From contig JAGRKE010000002.1 in NCBI GenBank assembly GCA_020442385.1, positions 1-64,000 on the forward strand: a stretch of 64,000 nt of DNA, in the 5' to 3' direction. The position numbers and the translations under genes are program-made. The stretch's first letter is position 1. Every line of letters begins with the position of its first letter. Of the stretch, positions 35,990-47,402 are shown one piece after another. Source of the DNA: Alphaproteobacteria bacterium (GTDB lineage Bacteria; Pseudomonadota; Alphaproteobacteria; Micavibrionales; Micavibrionaceae). A model generated the notes under the pieces. The model had not been told where the DNA came from, ran no database searches, and was given only the letters and a program-made list of their open reading frames with translations.

Positions 35990-38590
35990 ATGAGAACCGA
36001 CACACCGCAAACGATTTATCTGAAAGATTACACCCCCTACCCGTATGAGATTGAGCATATAGACCTCAATTTCGATATCCATGAGGGTTATAGCATTGTT
36101 ACGGCGACAACGCAGTTTAAGCCCAAAGCGGACGGCCACCCCGCCCCGCTATTCCTCAATGGCGAACATCTGGAGCTTATGGATGTGAAGCTCGATGGCG
36201 AGACGTTTAAGGATTACGAATGCGATGATAAGGGCTTAACCATCAAATCACCGCCGCACGGCGCTTTTGCGCTGGAAATTACCACCCGCCTGAAGCCGGA
36301 GGAAAATACACGGCTGGAGGGGTTATACCGCTCCGGCGATACATATTGTACGCAGTGCGAGGCGGAAGGGTTTCGCACAATCACCTACTACCCCGACCGT
36401 CCGGATGTCATGACCACCTTCACCACGCGCATTGAGGCCAGCAAAGCGCACTACCCTGTCCTGCTCGGCAATGGAAACCGCATCGATCATGGAGATACGG
36501 AGCATGGCCGCCACTTTGCTATCTGGAATGATCCGTGGAAGAAGCCCTGCTATCTGTTCGCGTTGGTGGCGGGCAATCTGGTGCATATAGAAGATGAATT
36601 TACGACAAAATCCGGCAAAAAAGTCGAGCTGTTCATCTATGTCCGTCCCGGGGATGAGCATCAATGCGACCACGCCATGGAGAGCCTGAAAAAATCCATG
36701 AAGTGGGAAGAGGACACGTACGGCCTCGAATACGATCTCGACCTGTTCAACATCGTCGCGGTCAGTGATTTCAATATGGGCGCGATGGAGAATAAATCGC
36801 TCAATATCTTTAACACCGCCCTTGTGCTCGCGCATCAGGATACCGCTACCGATGGCGATTTCATCCGCGTGGAAAGCGTGATTGCGCATGAGTATTTCCA
36901 CAATTGGAGTGGTAACCGCGTGACCTGCCGCGATTGGTTCCAGCTCTCCCTCAAAGAAGGGCTAACCGTTTTCCGCGATCAGGAATTCTCAAGTGATATG
37001 AATTCACGCGCTGTGCAGCGCATTGACGATGTGCAGCATCTACGCCGGTTCCAGTTCCCTGAAGATGCGGGCCCGCTCGCTCATCCGATCCGCCCGGATA
37101 ATTATATTGAGATCAATAATTTCTACACCATGACCGTCTATGAGAAAGGCGCGGAAGTCATCCGCATGATTCGCACGATTTTAGGGCCTGAAAATTACCG
37201 CAAGGCAACCGACCTTTATTTCTCGCTCCATGACGGTGATGCCGCAACGTGCGATGACTGGATCAAATGCATGGAAGAGGCTTCGGGCATGGATTTAAGC
37301 CAGTTTAAGCTCTGGTATTCGCAAGCCGGCACGCCGGAGCTGCATTTCCGCGGCGTATATGATGAAAAAGGTAAGACATACACTGTCGAACTTTCCCAAA
37401 ATCTGCCGGACACGCCCGGTCAGAGCACTGCAAAACCGATGCATATCCCGGTTACAATCGGTCTTTTGAATGATAACGGCGATGAAATGCACGAAGAAAC
37501 CCTCCATCTGACCGATGCCAAGGAAGCCTTTGTGCTGGGTGACATTCCATCCAAGCCTGTGCCGTCGGTTCTGCGCAATTTTTCTGCGCCGGTGAAGCTG
37601 CGCGCTGAGCAATCGGATGAAGAGCTGGCCTTTTTGATGGTGCATGATACGGACGGCTTTAACCGCTGGGAAGCCGGACAGACCCTAGCCCGACGTACAT
37701 TGGGCGCCATGCTTGATGACGGGGAAAACGCCCCTTCAGACTTCTTTTTGAACACGTACGGGAAATTGTTTGAACAAGCGCTGGACGATAGCGCCGACAA
37801 GGCCCTAATGGCTCGAGCGATGAGCCTGCCAGATGTTTCTACCCTGGTACAAGATCGTCAGGAGGCCGACCCGCCTGCGATTTACAAGGCCCGGCAAGCG
37901 GTATTGTCCGCGCTCAAGCGTACGCATAAATCCTCGCTGGAGAACCTCTATAAGCAAAACAGCGATGACGGCGCATTCTCAATTACGCCTGAAGCGATGG
38001 GACGGCGTGCGCTGCGCAATGCAGCGCTGAGCATCCTGACCTGTACCTATGGCACAGGCTGTGCCCGGCGCAGTAAAGAGCATTATGAATCCGCGAATAA
38101 CATGACCGACCGTGTGGCCGCTCTCTCCTGCCTTGCACCGAATAAAAATGCGGAGCGTGATGAGGTTTTTGCGGATTTCTATGAGCGTTTTAAAACCTAT
38201 CCGTTGGTGATGGATAAATGGTTTTCCCTGCAAGCCTCGAATATGCGCGAAGACCTCATAAGTCACCTTAAAAAACTAAGACAACATTCTGATTTTAATA
38301 TTAAAAATCCAAATCGCGTACGCTCATTATATTCTGCATTTGCGATGAACAACCCGGCCGGATTTCATGCGGCCGATGGTACGGGCTATGACTTCCTGAC
38401 CGATGCGATTATCGAGCTGAACGGCATTAATCCGCAAATCGCCGCGCGCCTGCTCACCCCCATGCGCGATTGGCGACGTTATACACCCGACAGGCAAGCC
38501 CTTATCAAGCAAGCGCTGGAGCGCATTCTCGCTCAACCCAAACTCTCAAACGACGTTTTCGAGATTGCCAGCAAGAGTTTAAAGGGCTAG
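35990..38590 (+). CDS. pepN: Aminopeptidase N
   Basis: M1 zinc aminopeptidase, 866 residues from the ATG at 35990. Exopeptidase motif GAMENKSLNIF near 264, zinc ligands HEYFH at 300-304 and Glu323 (HExxH-x18-E), then the catalytic Tyr region TVYEKGAEVI near 380. Length and the C-terminal DUF3458/Ig-like and helical domains fit E. coli-type PepN, which removes N-terminal residues from peptides. The longer frame upstream runs through a REP-like repeat and is rejected. Confidence 0.94.
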   Translation: MRTDTPQTIYLKDYTPYPYEIEHIDLNFDIHEGYSIVTATTQFKPKADGHPAPLFLNGEHLELMDVKLDGETFKDYECDDKGLTIKSPPHGAFALEITTRLKPEENTRLEGLYRSGDTYCTQCEAEGFRTITYYPDRPDVMTTFTTRIEASKAHYPVLLGNGNRIDHGDTEHGRHFAIWNDPWKKPCYLFALVAGNLVHIEDEFTTKSGKKVELFIYVRPGDEHQCDHAMESLKKSMKWEEDTYGLEYDLDLFNIVAVSDFNMGAMENKSLNIFNTALVLAHQDTATDGDFIRVESVIAHEYFHNWSGNRVTCRDWFQLSLKEGLTVFRDQEFSSDMNSRAVQRIDDVQHLRRFQFPEDAGPLAHPIRPDNYIEINNFYTMTVYEKGAEVIRMIRTILGPENYRKATDLYFSLHDGDAATCDDWIKCMEEASGMDLSQFKLWYSQAGTPELHFRGVYDEKGKTYTVELSQNLPDTPGQSTAKPMHIPVTIGLLNDNGDEMHEETLHLTDAKEAFVLGDIPSKPVPSVLRNFSAPVKLRAEQSDEELAFLMVHDTDGFNRWEAGQTLARRTLGAMLDDGENAPSDFFLNTYGKLFEQALDDSADKALMARAMSLPDVSTLVQDRQEADPPAIYKARQAVLSALKRTHKSSLENLYKQNSDDGAFSITPEAMGRRALRNAALSILTCTYGTGCARRSKEHYESANNMTDRVAALSCLAPNKNAERDEVFADFYERFKTYPLVMDKWFSLQASNMREDLISHLKKLRQHSDFNIKNPNRVRSLYSAFAMNNPAGFHAADGTGYDFLTDAIIELNGINPQIAARLLTPMRDWRRYTPDRQALIKQALERILAQPKLSNDVFEIASKSLKG

Positions 38591-38602
38591 GCTCTTGGAA
38601 TC

Positions 38603-39973
38603 ATGACCCAGACTCAAATATATATCCTTTGCGGCCTTGCCCTGTATGGGCTAGTTTTGTTGGGACTCGGGTTTTGGGCCGCTAAAAACGAAAGTCATGA
38701 CGGCTTTGTGATTGGCGGGCGCAATATCGGAATTCTTCCCACCGTCGGCTCGCTTGCCTCAGGCTTTCGCGATGGTGCAGGAATTGTGTTTTGGGTCGGT
38801 GCCGGCCTGACGCTCGGCTATGGCCCGCTTTGGTTGATCCCCGGCCTCTTACTTTCTTTGCTGTTTTACAGCACCTTTGGTCCGCGTATTCGCGAAATTG
38901 CAGAGCAGAAGGACTATATTTCGATTGCGGAGTTTATTCGCGATTCCTTTGGGCCTCTAACGCAAAAGCTAAGCGCCCTGATCATCATTTTCTTCTCGCT
39001 GATGTATGTCGCGATGCAGCTTTACGTATCGGGAAACTTAATCGCACAAGTCCTTTCCGTTCAGTCGTGGATAGGGATTGTCGCGGTGGCAACCGTGATT
39101 GCGGTGTATTTATTCTGGGGCGGCTATGGCAATGTGGTAAAAACCGACACCATCCAGTTTTTTATAATCCTATCTTTGATCGCCGTACCGTTCTTTATTC
39201 CTCCAACTGCGGAACAGCTTTTTGACTTTTCAGGCTTTAAGGCCATTGGTTTGGAAACCGGGCTGGGCTTTTTCCTGATTGGTGTTTTTTGGATTATAAG
39301 CTCCGCAGACGCCTGGCAGCGCGTGTTCTCAGCGCGCAACGCAAGGGTTATTCGCATCGCCTTTCCGGCCAGCGCACTGTTTTACCTGATTATGACCTTA
39401 TCGCTGATTTATATCGGCCTTGGCGCGAAAAACATTCTGCCCGCAGAGATAGAGGCTGATGATGTCTTCTTCTCTCTGTTCAGCACGCCCGAAATTTCTG
39501 CATGGCTCAAGGGCTGCATTGCCGTAGGTGTGATGGCTATTACGATGTCGACGCTTGATACATTTTGCTATCTGGCGGCCTCGACCTTTGGGAAGGATAT
39601 CGCTCCGGCGCGCCTTACCAACTCCCGCGCAGGTTATTTCAAGCTCACCCGGATCAGTATGTTGGCTATTCTTATTTTGATGAGTTTGGTCGCCATGAAT
39701 ATCAGTGATCTGATTCAATTTCTTTTCGATACAATCAGCCTGCTTTTCGTCTTGGCTCCCGTTTATGTCCTTGCCGTTTTAAGCCCTGAATCCGGCTCTG
39801 AAAGACTTGATAAGGTCATGTCCGCGATTATTCTGGTTTGCGCGGGTATCTATATTTATCTATTCACAAGTGGAGCCTTCGCAGACATGCTCAATATGTT
39901 CATTCCGACATGGATCAGCATCGGCCTTTCCGTTTCAGCCGTTTTCGCCCTCAAAGGGTTCAAGCGTGCCTGA
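38603..39973 (+). CDS. Sodium:solute symporter family protein
   Basis: Integral membrane protein, 456 residues with about thirteen hydrophobic segments. N-terminal LGFWAAKNESHDGFVIGGRN and GSLASGFRDGAGIVFWVGAG are SSSF signatures (discontinuous TM1 with the Na+ site), and SADAWQRVFSARN near 233 matches the TM6 signature. The transported solute is not clear; proline, urea and sugars are all used in the family. It overlaps rnhB by 8 bp. Confidence 0.88.
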   Translation: MTQTQIYILCGLALYGLVLLGLGFWAAKNESHDGFVIGGRNIGILPTVGSLASGFRDGAGIVFWVGAGLTLGYGPLWLIPGLLLSLLFYSTFGPRIREIAEQKDYISIAEFIRDSFGPLTQKLSALIIIFFSLMYVAMQLYVSGNLIAQVLSVQSWIGIVAVATVIAVYLFWGGYGNVVKTDTIQFFIILSLIAVPFFIPPTAEQLFDFSGFKAIGLETGLGFFLIGVFWIISSADAWQRVFSARNARVIRIAFPASALFYLIMTLSLIYIGLGAKNILPAEIEADDVFFSLFSTPEISAWLKGCIAVGVMAITMSTLDTFCYLAASTFGKDIAPARLTNSRAGYFKLTRISMLAILILMSLVAMNISDLIQFLFDTISLLFVLAPVYVLAVLSPESGSERLDKVMSAIILVCAGIYIYLFTSGAFADMLNMFIPTWISIGLSVSAVFALKGFKRA

Positions 39974-40595
39974 CTTTTCTCTAGAAGATGCCATAGACGG
40001 CCCGGTTTGCGGGCTGGACGAGGTTGGGCGCGGGCCGCTGGCCGGGCCGGTTGTCGCGGCCTGTGTTTATATTCCCGATCACGTGCGCCCCCTGCCCTTT
40101 ATCGGTGAAATTCGTGACAGTAAAAAGCTCTCAGAAGCAAAACTGGAATCTTTGAATACCCTGATCAGCGAGCATTGCGCCTTCGCCGTTACAGAAATTA
40201 CGCCGCAGGAGATTGACGAGATCAATATCCTGCAAGCCTCACTCAAGGCTATGGCCACCTCCTTGGAGCGCATGAGCGTTTCCATTCGTCACGCGCTGGT
40301 TGATGGCAACCGCTGTCCGGCGCATATGCCCTGCCCGGCCACCCCGGTGGTCAAGGGCGATAGCGTTTCCACTTCCATCGCCGCGGCCTCCATCATCGCC
40401 AAAGCGCACCGCGACCGCATTATGAGAGCGCTCGCGCAGGAGCACCCGCATTACGGCTGGGAAAGCAATGTGGGATACCCCTCACCGCAACATTTGGCGG
40501 GAATTGATGCGCACGGCATTACAAATCACCACAGAAAATCCTTCGCGCCGGTGAGAAATTTTATCGAATTCGGCAGCACAAAAAAGCGCGCTTAA
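39966..40595 (+). CDS. rnhB: Ribonuclease HII
   Basis: Removes RNA from RNA-DNA hybrids, including single embedded ribonucleotides. About 209 residues starting at a GTG (39966) that overlaps the symporter's stop; the same frame upstream has no family homology. Catalytic acids appear in GLDEVGRGPLAGP near 15, DSKKL near 50 and VDGNRC near 117, with KGDSVSTSIAAASIIAKAHRD near 135. It ends at a Rho-independent terminator. Confidence 0.95.
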   Translation: MPDFSLEDAIDGPVCGLDEVGRGPLAGPVVAACVYIPDHVRPLPFIGEIRDSKKLSEAKLESLNTLISEHCAFAVTEITPQEIDEINILQASLKAMATSLERMSVSIRHALVDGNRCPAHMPCPATPVVKGDSVSTSIAAASIIAKAHRDRIMRALAQEHPHYGWESNVGYPSPQHLAGIDAHGITNHHRKSFAPVRNFIEFGSTKKRA

Positions 40596-40609
40596 AAAGG
40601 GCTGTAAAT

Positions 40610-42803
<2,194 letters not shown>

Positions 42804-42841
42804 CTTTCTTTATTATAAATTTTGTTGGCCCTGACCGCAAC

Positions 42842-43924
42842 TTATTGTGAAGGCGGCATAAAAAGCTTTAGAGCTTTTTTGAACAGGGTAGGAAAATCAT
42901 TTGCACGGACATTCGCAATCTTTTCCCAGAAATATTCTTCTGAATGGGGTATATCGTCCGCCTGAGCGTTCGCGAGTTTCAACTCAAGATCAAAATGAGT
43001 GAAGCTGTGGTGAATGCTGACTTTTTGCGGCGTGTGTTTCACAAACTCCAGAGCGGAAATCTTCTCTTTGCGCTCCACCCATTCACTGGTCGGCAGGCCG
43101 AGCATTCCACCCAGCATCCCCTTTTCCGGGCGACGGTGAAGAAGAACCTCCTGATTGTCATTGGTAATCCAGTAGACATGGCCGTGCTTTTGCGGATTGG
43201 GCGTTTTCTTCTCCTTGCGCGGAAGCGTGGCGGCAATGCCCTGCGCATACCCTGCGCAAAGCCCTGATACAGGGCATAAGCTACAACGCGGCGCTTTCGG
43301 AATACAGATTGTTGCCCCCAAATCCATGAAAGCCTGCGCTAAATCGCCGGGGCGCGCATCAAAGCCATCAAAGAACTGCGCAGCGGCTTGTTTTAAATCC
43401 GGCTTGGATTTTGGCAGCGGCTTTTTAATCGCAAATATACGCGCCATTACACGCTCCACATTGCCATCAACAACTGTTGCGGGCTTGTTAAAGGCAATCG
43501 CGGCGATGGCGGCGCTGGTATACTCCCCTATTCCGGGCAGTTTTTTGAGTGCCTCCGACTCTTGTGGGAATTCACCGCCAAGCTCTTCCGAAACCACTTT
43601 TGCACATTTATGCAGGTTTCGCGCGCGGGCGTAATAACCAAGCCCGGCCCAGGCGCTCATCAAATCCTCCTGCGGGCACGCTGCCAGCGCGTGCACATCC
43701 GGCCAGCGCTCAAGAAATTTTACAAAATACGGACCAACCGCACCCACGGTTGTTTGCTGCAGCATGATTTCCGAAAGCCACACATGATAAGGGTCTGCCG
43801 CCGTGCCTTTTTTGGCGCGCCATGGCAAAACCCGCTGATGCTTGTCATACCAGCCCAGCAATTGTCCACGGAATTCTTGGACATCCTTTTTCGAAAACTT
43901 GTTGTTTTTGCTCTGACTTGCCAT
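42842..43924 (-). CDS. mutY: Adenine DNA glycosylase MutY
   Basis: Removes adenine mispaired with 8-oxoguanine. 360 residues: catalytic Glu in LSEIMLQQTTVG near 56, HhH motif LPGIGEYTSAAIAAIAFNK with Asp in TVVDGNVERV near 142, [4Fe-4S] cysteines in CIPKAPRCSLC...C near 205-222, and a C-terminal Nudix-like 8-oxoG recognition domain. It diverges from the DciA-like gene across 40 bp, the usual alphaproteobacterial arrangement. Confidence 0.95.
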   Translation of the reverse strand: MASQSKNNKFSKKDVQEFRGQLLGWYDKHQRVLPWRAKKGTAADPYHVWLSEIMLQQTTVGAVGPYFVKFLERWPDVHALAACPQEDLMSAWAGLGYYARARNLHKCAKVVSEELGGEFPQESEALKKLPGIGEYTSAAIAAIAFNKPATVVDGNVERVMARIFAIKKPLPKSKPDLKQAAAQFFDGFDARPGDLAQAFMDLGATICIPKAPRCSLCPVSGLCAGYAQGIAATLPRKEKKTPNPQKHGHVYWITNDNQEVLLHRRPEKGMLGGMLGLPTSEWVERKEKISALEFVKHTPQKVSIHHSFTHFDLELKLANAQADDIPHSEEYFWEKIANVRANDFPTLFKKALKLFMPPSQ

Positions 43925-43964
43925 TGTGGGTTCTTATTTAAAACACTGAACGAATAAAAGATAG

Positions 43965-44426
43965 ATGCGCCCGATCTCGGAATCCACAGCCAGAATCGTA
44001 AAAAAGAGCTTTAGCCGCAAATATATTGCGCTGGGCCGTATTGTTAATAATTGGGAAGAGATTGTCGGGCAGCAACTGGCCGACAAAGCGCAGCCTGTTA
44101 AAATTCACTACCATAAGCGCGAGAAATCCCAAGCGCCGGACGCCACACTGGATATAGCGGTCAGCACCGCCAATGCCACGCTGCTTCACTACCAAAAAGA
44201 TTTAATTCTTGAGCGCATTAATCAGGTTTTCGGCGAACAATGGATTACGGGTATTCGGTTTGTGAATATTCCCTCCAACGAAGAAGTGATTTTGCGCAAA
44301 CGATCCAAGCGCACTTTAAGCGCTTCCGAACAAGAAAGCTTAGCCAATATGGTTGCGTCTATCGCCGATGGTGATATAAAAGAGCGCCTGAACCGTTTGG
44401 GCACTGAAATTTTAACATCGGATTAG
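43965..44426 (+). CDS. dciA: DciA-like protein (DUF721)
   Basis: 153 residues. The N-terminal half (YIALGRIVNNWEEIVGQQLADKAQPVKI) matches the DUF721 domain of the DciA replicative-helicase loader of bacteria lacking DnaC; the second half is basic and may bind DNA. Neighbours mutY, dsbA and smc are the standing alphaproteobacterial context for this gene. Assignment rests on the domain pattern plus context rather than on catalytic residues. Confidence 0.78.
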   Translation: MRPISESTARIVKKSFSRKYIALGRIVNNWEEIVGQQLADKAQPVKIHYHKREKSQAPDATLDIAVSTANATLLHYQKDLILERINQVFGEQWITGIRFVNIPSNEEVILRKRSKRTLSASEQESLANMVASIADGDIKERLNRLGTEILTSD

Positions 44427-44433
44427 ACTGAAG

Positions 44434-45000
44434 ATGAAAGTAAACGCAAACACGCTGCGCTCTGGCAATGTTATTGATTATAACGGCAAGCTTTGGGTCG
44501 TGGTTAAAAACGAAATTCAAACCCCCGGTAAGGGCGCGGCCGTTGCGCAAGTTGAAATGCGCGACCTGCGAACCGGTTCTAAAGACAACGTGCGCTTCCG
44601 CACGCAGGAAACGATTGAGCGCGTTCGTCTGGAACAAGACGAATATCAATATCTCTATGATGAAGGGGAAACAGCCGCCTTCATGCACACCACAACATTT
44701 GAGCAAATCAGCATTACTAAAGAGCTGATGGGCTCGCCAGCAGCCTACCTGCAAGAAGGTATGATTGTTGAAATTGAAAAATACGAAAACGAGCCGCTTT
44801 CCGTACGCTTGCCTGACAGTGTGGTCATGGAGGTTGTGGAGTGCGAGCCTGTTGTGAAGGGGCAAACCGCAACGACATCTTATAAGCCCGGAATACTGGA
44901 AAACGGTGTGAAGGTTATGATCCCGCCGCACATTGATGCCGGAACGCGCGTTGTTGTGAAAACCGAAGACGGCAGCTATGTCGAGCGGGCGAAAGATTAA
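44434..45000 (+). CDS. efp: Elongation factor P
   Basis: Relieves ribosome stalling at polyproline. 188 residues, three beta-barrel domains. The tip loop reads QTPGKGAAVAQ with the modifiable Lys at 33, and the C-terminal domain has the signature TSYKPGILENGVKVMIPPHIDAGTRV. No modification gene (epmA/epmB) is in the window. It follows the DciA-like gene by 7 bp and overlaps suhB by one base. Confidence 0.97.
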   Translation: MKVNANTLRSGNVIDYNGKLWVVVKNEIQTPGKGAAVAQVEMRDLRTGSKDNVRFRTQETIERVRLEQDEYQYLYDEGETAAFMHTTTFEQISITKELMGSPAAYLQEGMIVEIEKYENEPLSVRLPDSVVMEVVECEPVVKGQTATTSYKPGILENGVKVMIPPHIDAGTRVVVKTEDGSYVERAKD

Positions 45001-45794
45001 TGCCTCGTTATTCCCCGACGATCAATGTGATGATCAAGGCCGCTGAAAAGGCGGCGCGTTCGCTCGTTCGTGATTTTGGCGAGGTGGAGCAGCTTCAGGT
45101 TTCTAAAAAAGGTCCGGGCGATTTTGTGTCCGCCGCCGATAAGCGCGCGGAAGAACTGATCCATGAAGAGCTGAGCTATGCCCGTCCTGATTACGGCTTC
45201 CTGATGGAAGAATCCGGCAGCAAGGATGGCAAAGATGCCGATTACCGCTGGATTGTCGATCCGCTGGACGGCACGACGAACTTTCTGCACGGCATTCCGC
45301 ACTGGGCCATTTCGATTGCGCTGGAGCATAAGGGCGAGATTATTGCCGGTGTTGTTCACGACCCGGTAAAGGATGAGCTGTTTTATGCGGAAAAAAGTCA
45401 GGGTGCGTTTATGCGTAACAAACGCCTGCGTGTCTCCGCGCGCAATGACTTGATGCAGGCTGTCGTTGGTACGGGCCAGCCACGCCGCGCGGTGAATAAA
45501 CAGGCCGCCTTTATGAAAGAATACGCCGCCGTGACAGCCGTTGTACCTGGCCTGCGCCGTTTTGGCGCTGCCGCGCTTGATCTGTGCTACGTCGCTGCCG
45601 GGCGTCTTGATGGCTTCTGGGAGCGCGATCTGAATACTTGGGATGTCGCCGCGGGTACACTCATTGTCAGAGAATCAGGCGGATTTGTCGGCGATCTGGA
45701 TGATGATCGTAAGGATGCCATCGAAACCGGAAACATTCTCGCGGGCAATGAGTTCCTTTTCCCTGAACTCAAAAAAGTGCTAAGAACTGTCTAA
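45000..45794 (+). CDS. suhB: Inositol-1-monophosphatase SuhB
   Basis: Mg2+-dependent inositol monophosphatase, also an rRNA transcription cofactor in E. coli. 264 residues: GDFVSAADKRAEE near 42, MEESG near 68, WIVDPLDGTTNFLHGIPHW near 85 and WDVAAGTLIVRESGG near 217. It begins within the efp stop (TAATG). Compared with the family member at 7198, motif DPLDGTTNF is the SuhB form. Confidence 0.92.
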   Translation: MPRYSPTINVMIKAAEKAARSLVRDFGEVEQLQVSKKGPGDFVSAADKRAEELIHEELSYARPDYGFLMEESGSKDGKDADYRWIVDPLDGTTNFLHGIPHWAISIALEHKGEIIAGVVHDPVKDELFYAEKSQGAFMRNKRLRVSARNDLMQAVVGTGQPRRAVNKQAAFMKEYAAVTAVVPGLRRFGAAALDLCYVAAGRLDGFWERDLNTWDVAAGTLIVRESGGFVGDLDDDRKDAIETGNILAGNEFLFPELKKVLRTV

Positions 45795-45805
45795 AGGACA
45801 GTTTG

Positions 45806-46489
45806 ATGCGATTTATTCTTTTCATTGCCGTTTGTTTTGCCGCTCTGCCCGCCTCTGCGCAGGTTGAGGTGAATATGGATGTGCTGGAAGGTTATACGCC
45901 ACCCCCAATGTTTGATGCGCCTGAACCGGCCGCATCCAAAGCCCCTCTTCCGAGCAAAAAGCCGCACACACCGGCTAAGCCTCAACCCGCGCCGGTTGAG
46001 CCTGTTGAAAAAGAAATTCTGCAGGAATCCGCACTGGCCACACCCGATGCACGGGAGATTCTGGCCACGCTTGACCCCACCGCAGAATTGCCGCCCGAAC
46101 AACCACCTGCGCCGCCAGAGCCAAAAAGAGAAATCGTCTATGCGCAGCCGCTTCCCTCAGGCCCCGGTAAGGTTTCAGTGGCCTTTTTGCCCGGAGAGAC
46201 AACCCTGCAAGCGCCTATTCCGCGTTCAACGATTGATGAAATTACCATCGCTCTAAAAAGCCACCCGCAAGCCCGAATTCAAATTTTTGCATATGCCGAC
46301 AGCAGCGCAACAGATACCGAAAGCCAGGAGCGCCGCGTTTCTCTTGAACGTGCCCTAACCGTTCGCAGCTATCTGGCACAAAATGAAATCAGCCCGGCCA
46401 TCATGGATATCCGCCCGCTTGGCTCCCATAGCGAACAAAGCCCGCTGGAGCGCGTTGATATCGTTTTATTGATCCCGAAGAGCGATTAA
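45806..46489 (+). CDS. OmpA-domain periplasmic protein
   Basis: 227 residues. Signal peptide MRFILFIAVCFAALPASAQ without a lipobox, a long Pro/Ala/Lys-rich linker about 35-115, and a C-terminal OmpA-like peptidoglycan-binding domain (IQIFAYADSSATDTESQERRVSLERALTVRSYLA) where Asp and Arg for diaminopimelate binding are recognisable. It probably anchors to peptidoglycan. The ATG at 45806 follows AAAGGACAG; a TTG one codon upstream is less likely. It is not a Pal homologue by the lack of the lipid-attachment Cys. Confidence 0.8.
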   Translation: MRFILFIAVCFAALPASAQVEVNMDVLEGYTPPPMFDAPEPAASKAPLPSKKPHTPAKPQPAPVEPVEKEILQESALATPDAREILATLDPTAELPPEQPPAPPEPKREIVYAQPLPSGPGKVSVAFLPGETTLQAPIPRSTIDEITIALKSHPQARIQIFAYADSSATDTESQERRVSLERALTVRSYLAQNEISPAIMDIRPLGSHSEQSPLERVDIVLLIPKSD

Positions 46490-46652
46490 AATTCCCATGT
46501 GGATAAGCCCTCCCCCAAAAACGCTGTAATGCTTGACAAGCCTAGGCTTTACGGTGGATTGTTAGCTCTGATTTTTCGCATATTTTACTAGACCCCGGCG
46601 ACCAGATACCTTATGACAAGGGCTGTATCCGGCACAAATGAACAGGACTGTC

Positions 46653-47402
46653 ATGAACGGTAAGAAATTACTCATTGTTATTTTGCTTCTTCTTTTAGCG
46701 GCGGGCGCGGGCTATTTCATGCTTCAAAAATCGGATGGCACAACCGAAATACCAACATCTGAGCAAACAGATGAGGTCATTCCGGAAGATGAAAGCACCC
46801 TCGATAATGTAGGCAGCGACGCACTCGACCTGCAACAAGCTATGCAGCCCCGTATTCTGGGCAATCCGAACGCGCCGATTAAAATCAGTGAGCACAGCTC
46901 TTTTACCTGCGGGCACTGCGGAAAGTTTCACCGTGAATATTTTCCGCAAGTGAAGGCCGCGCTGATTGATACTGGTAAAGCCTACATCGTTTTTAATGAC
47001 TTTCCGCTAAACGCTCCGGCTCTGCACGCCAGCATGACCGCGCGATGCCTGCCCGATACGGACCGCTATTTTGATTTCGTGCAAATGCTGTTTGAGGATC
47101 AGGAAAACTGGGCCTATGAGCGCAATTATCTGGATATCCTGAAAACCAAAGCCGCCGATTACGGCCTAAGCGCTGCGGGCTTTAAAGCCTGCCTTGAGAA
47201 TGAAGAGTTGCAAAAGGCGATTGTTGCCGGTGCAAAAGCCGCCCAGACCCAGTGGAACGTGAACTCCACCCCCAGCTTTGTTGTGAACAACAAGACATTG
47301 ATTTCCGGCGCGCTTGCACCTGAGGCTTTTGTTGAAAAAGTGAATGAGGCCGTATCGGGTTCCGGTACCCCAGATGAAACTGAGCCGGAGCCGTCCGAAT
47401 AA
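46653..47402 (+). CDS. DsbA-family thiol:disulfide oxidoreductase
   Basis: Periplasmic thioredoxin-fold protein, 249 residues. N-terminal membrane anchor (KKLLIVILLLLLAAGAGYF), acidic linker, then ISEHSSFTCGHCGKFH with active-site CGHC at 86-89 and cis-Pro region STPSFVVNN near 209. The ATG at 46653 has an AGGA ribosome site; the ATG 15 bp upstream has none. The gene sits directly before smc, and DsbA-smc pairing is common in alphaproteobacteria. Confidence 0.9.
   Translation: MNGKKLLIVILLLLLAAGAGYFMLQKSDGTTEIPTSEQTDEVIPEDESTLDNVGSDALDLQQAMQPRILGNPNAPIKISEHSSFTCGHCGKFHREYFPQVKAALIDTGKAYIVFNDFPLNAPALHASMTARCLPDTDRYFDFVQMLFEDQENWAYERNYLDILKTKAADYGLSAAGFKACLENEELQKAIVAGAKAAQTQWNVNSTPSFVVNNKTLISGALAPEAFVEKVNEAVSGSGTPDETEPEPSE

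Noticed and set aside
46498..46506. A perfect DnaA box (TGTGGATAA) ahead of dsbA
   Set aside because: It is single, with no neighbouring boxes, AT-rich unwinding element or origin genes. About one half such site is expected by chance in this window on both strands.
46538..46549. Palindrome AAGCCTAGGCTT next to TTGACA in the OmpA-dsbA gap
   Set aside because: No convincing -10 box at the right distance and no second copy; kept only as a possible operator.
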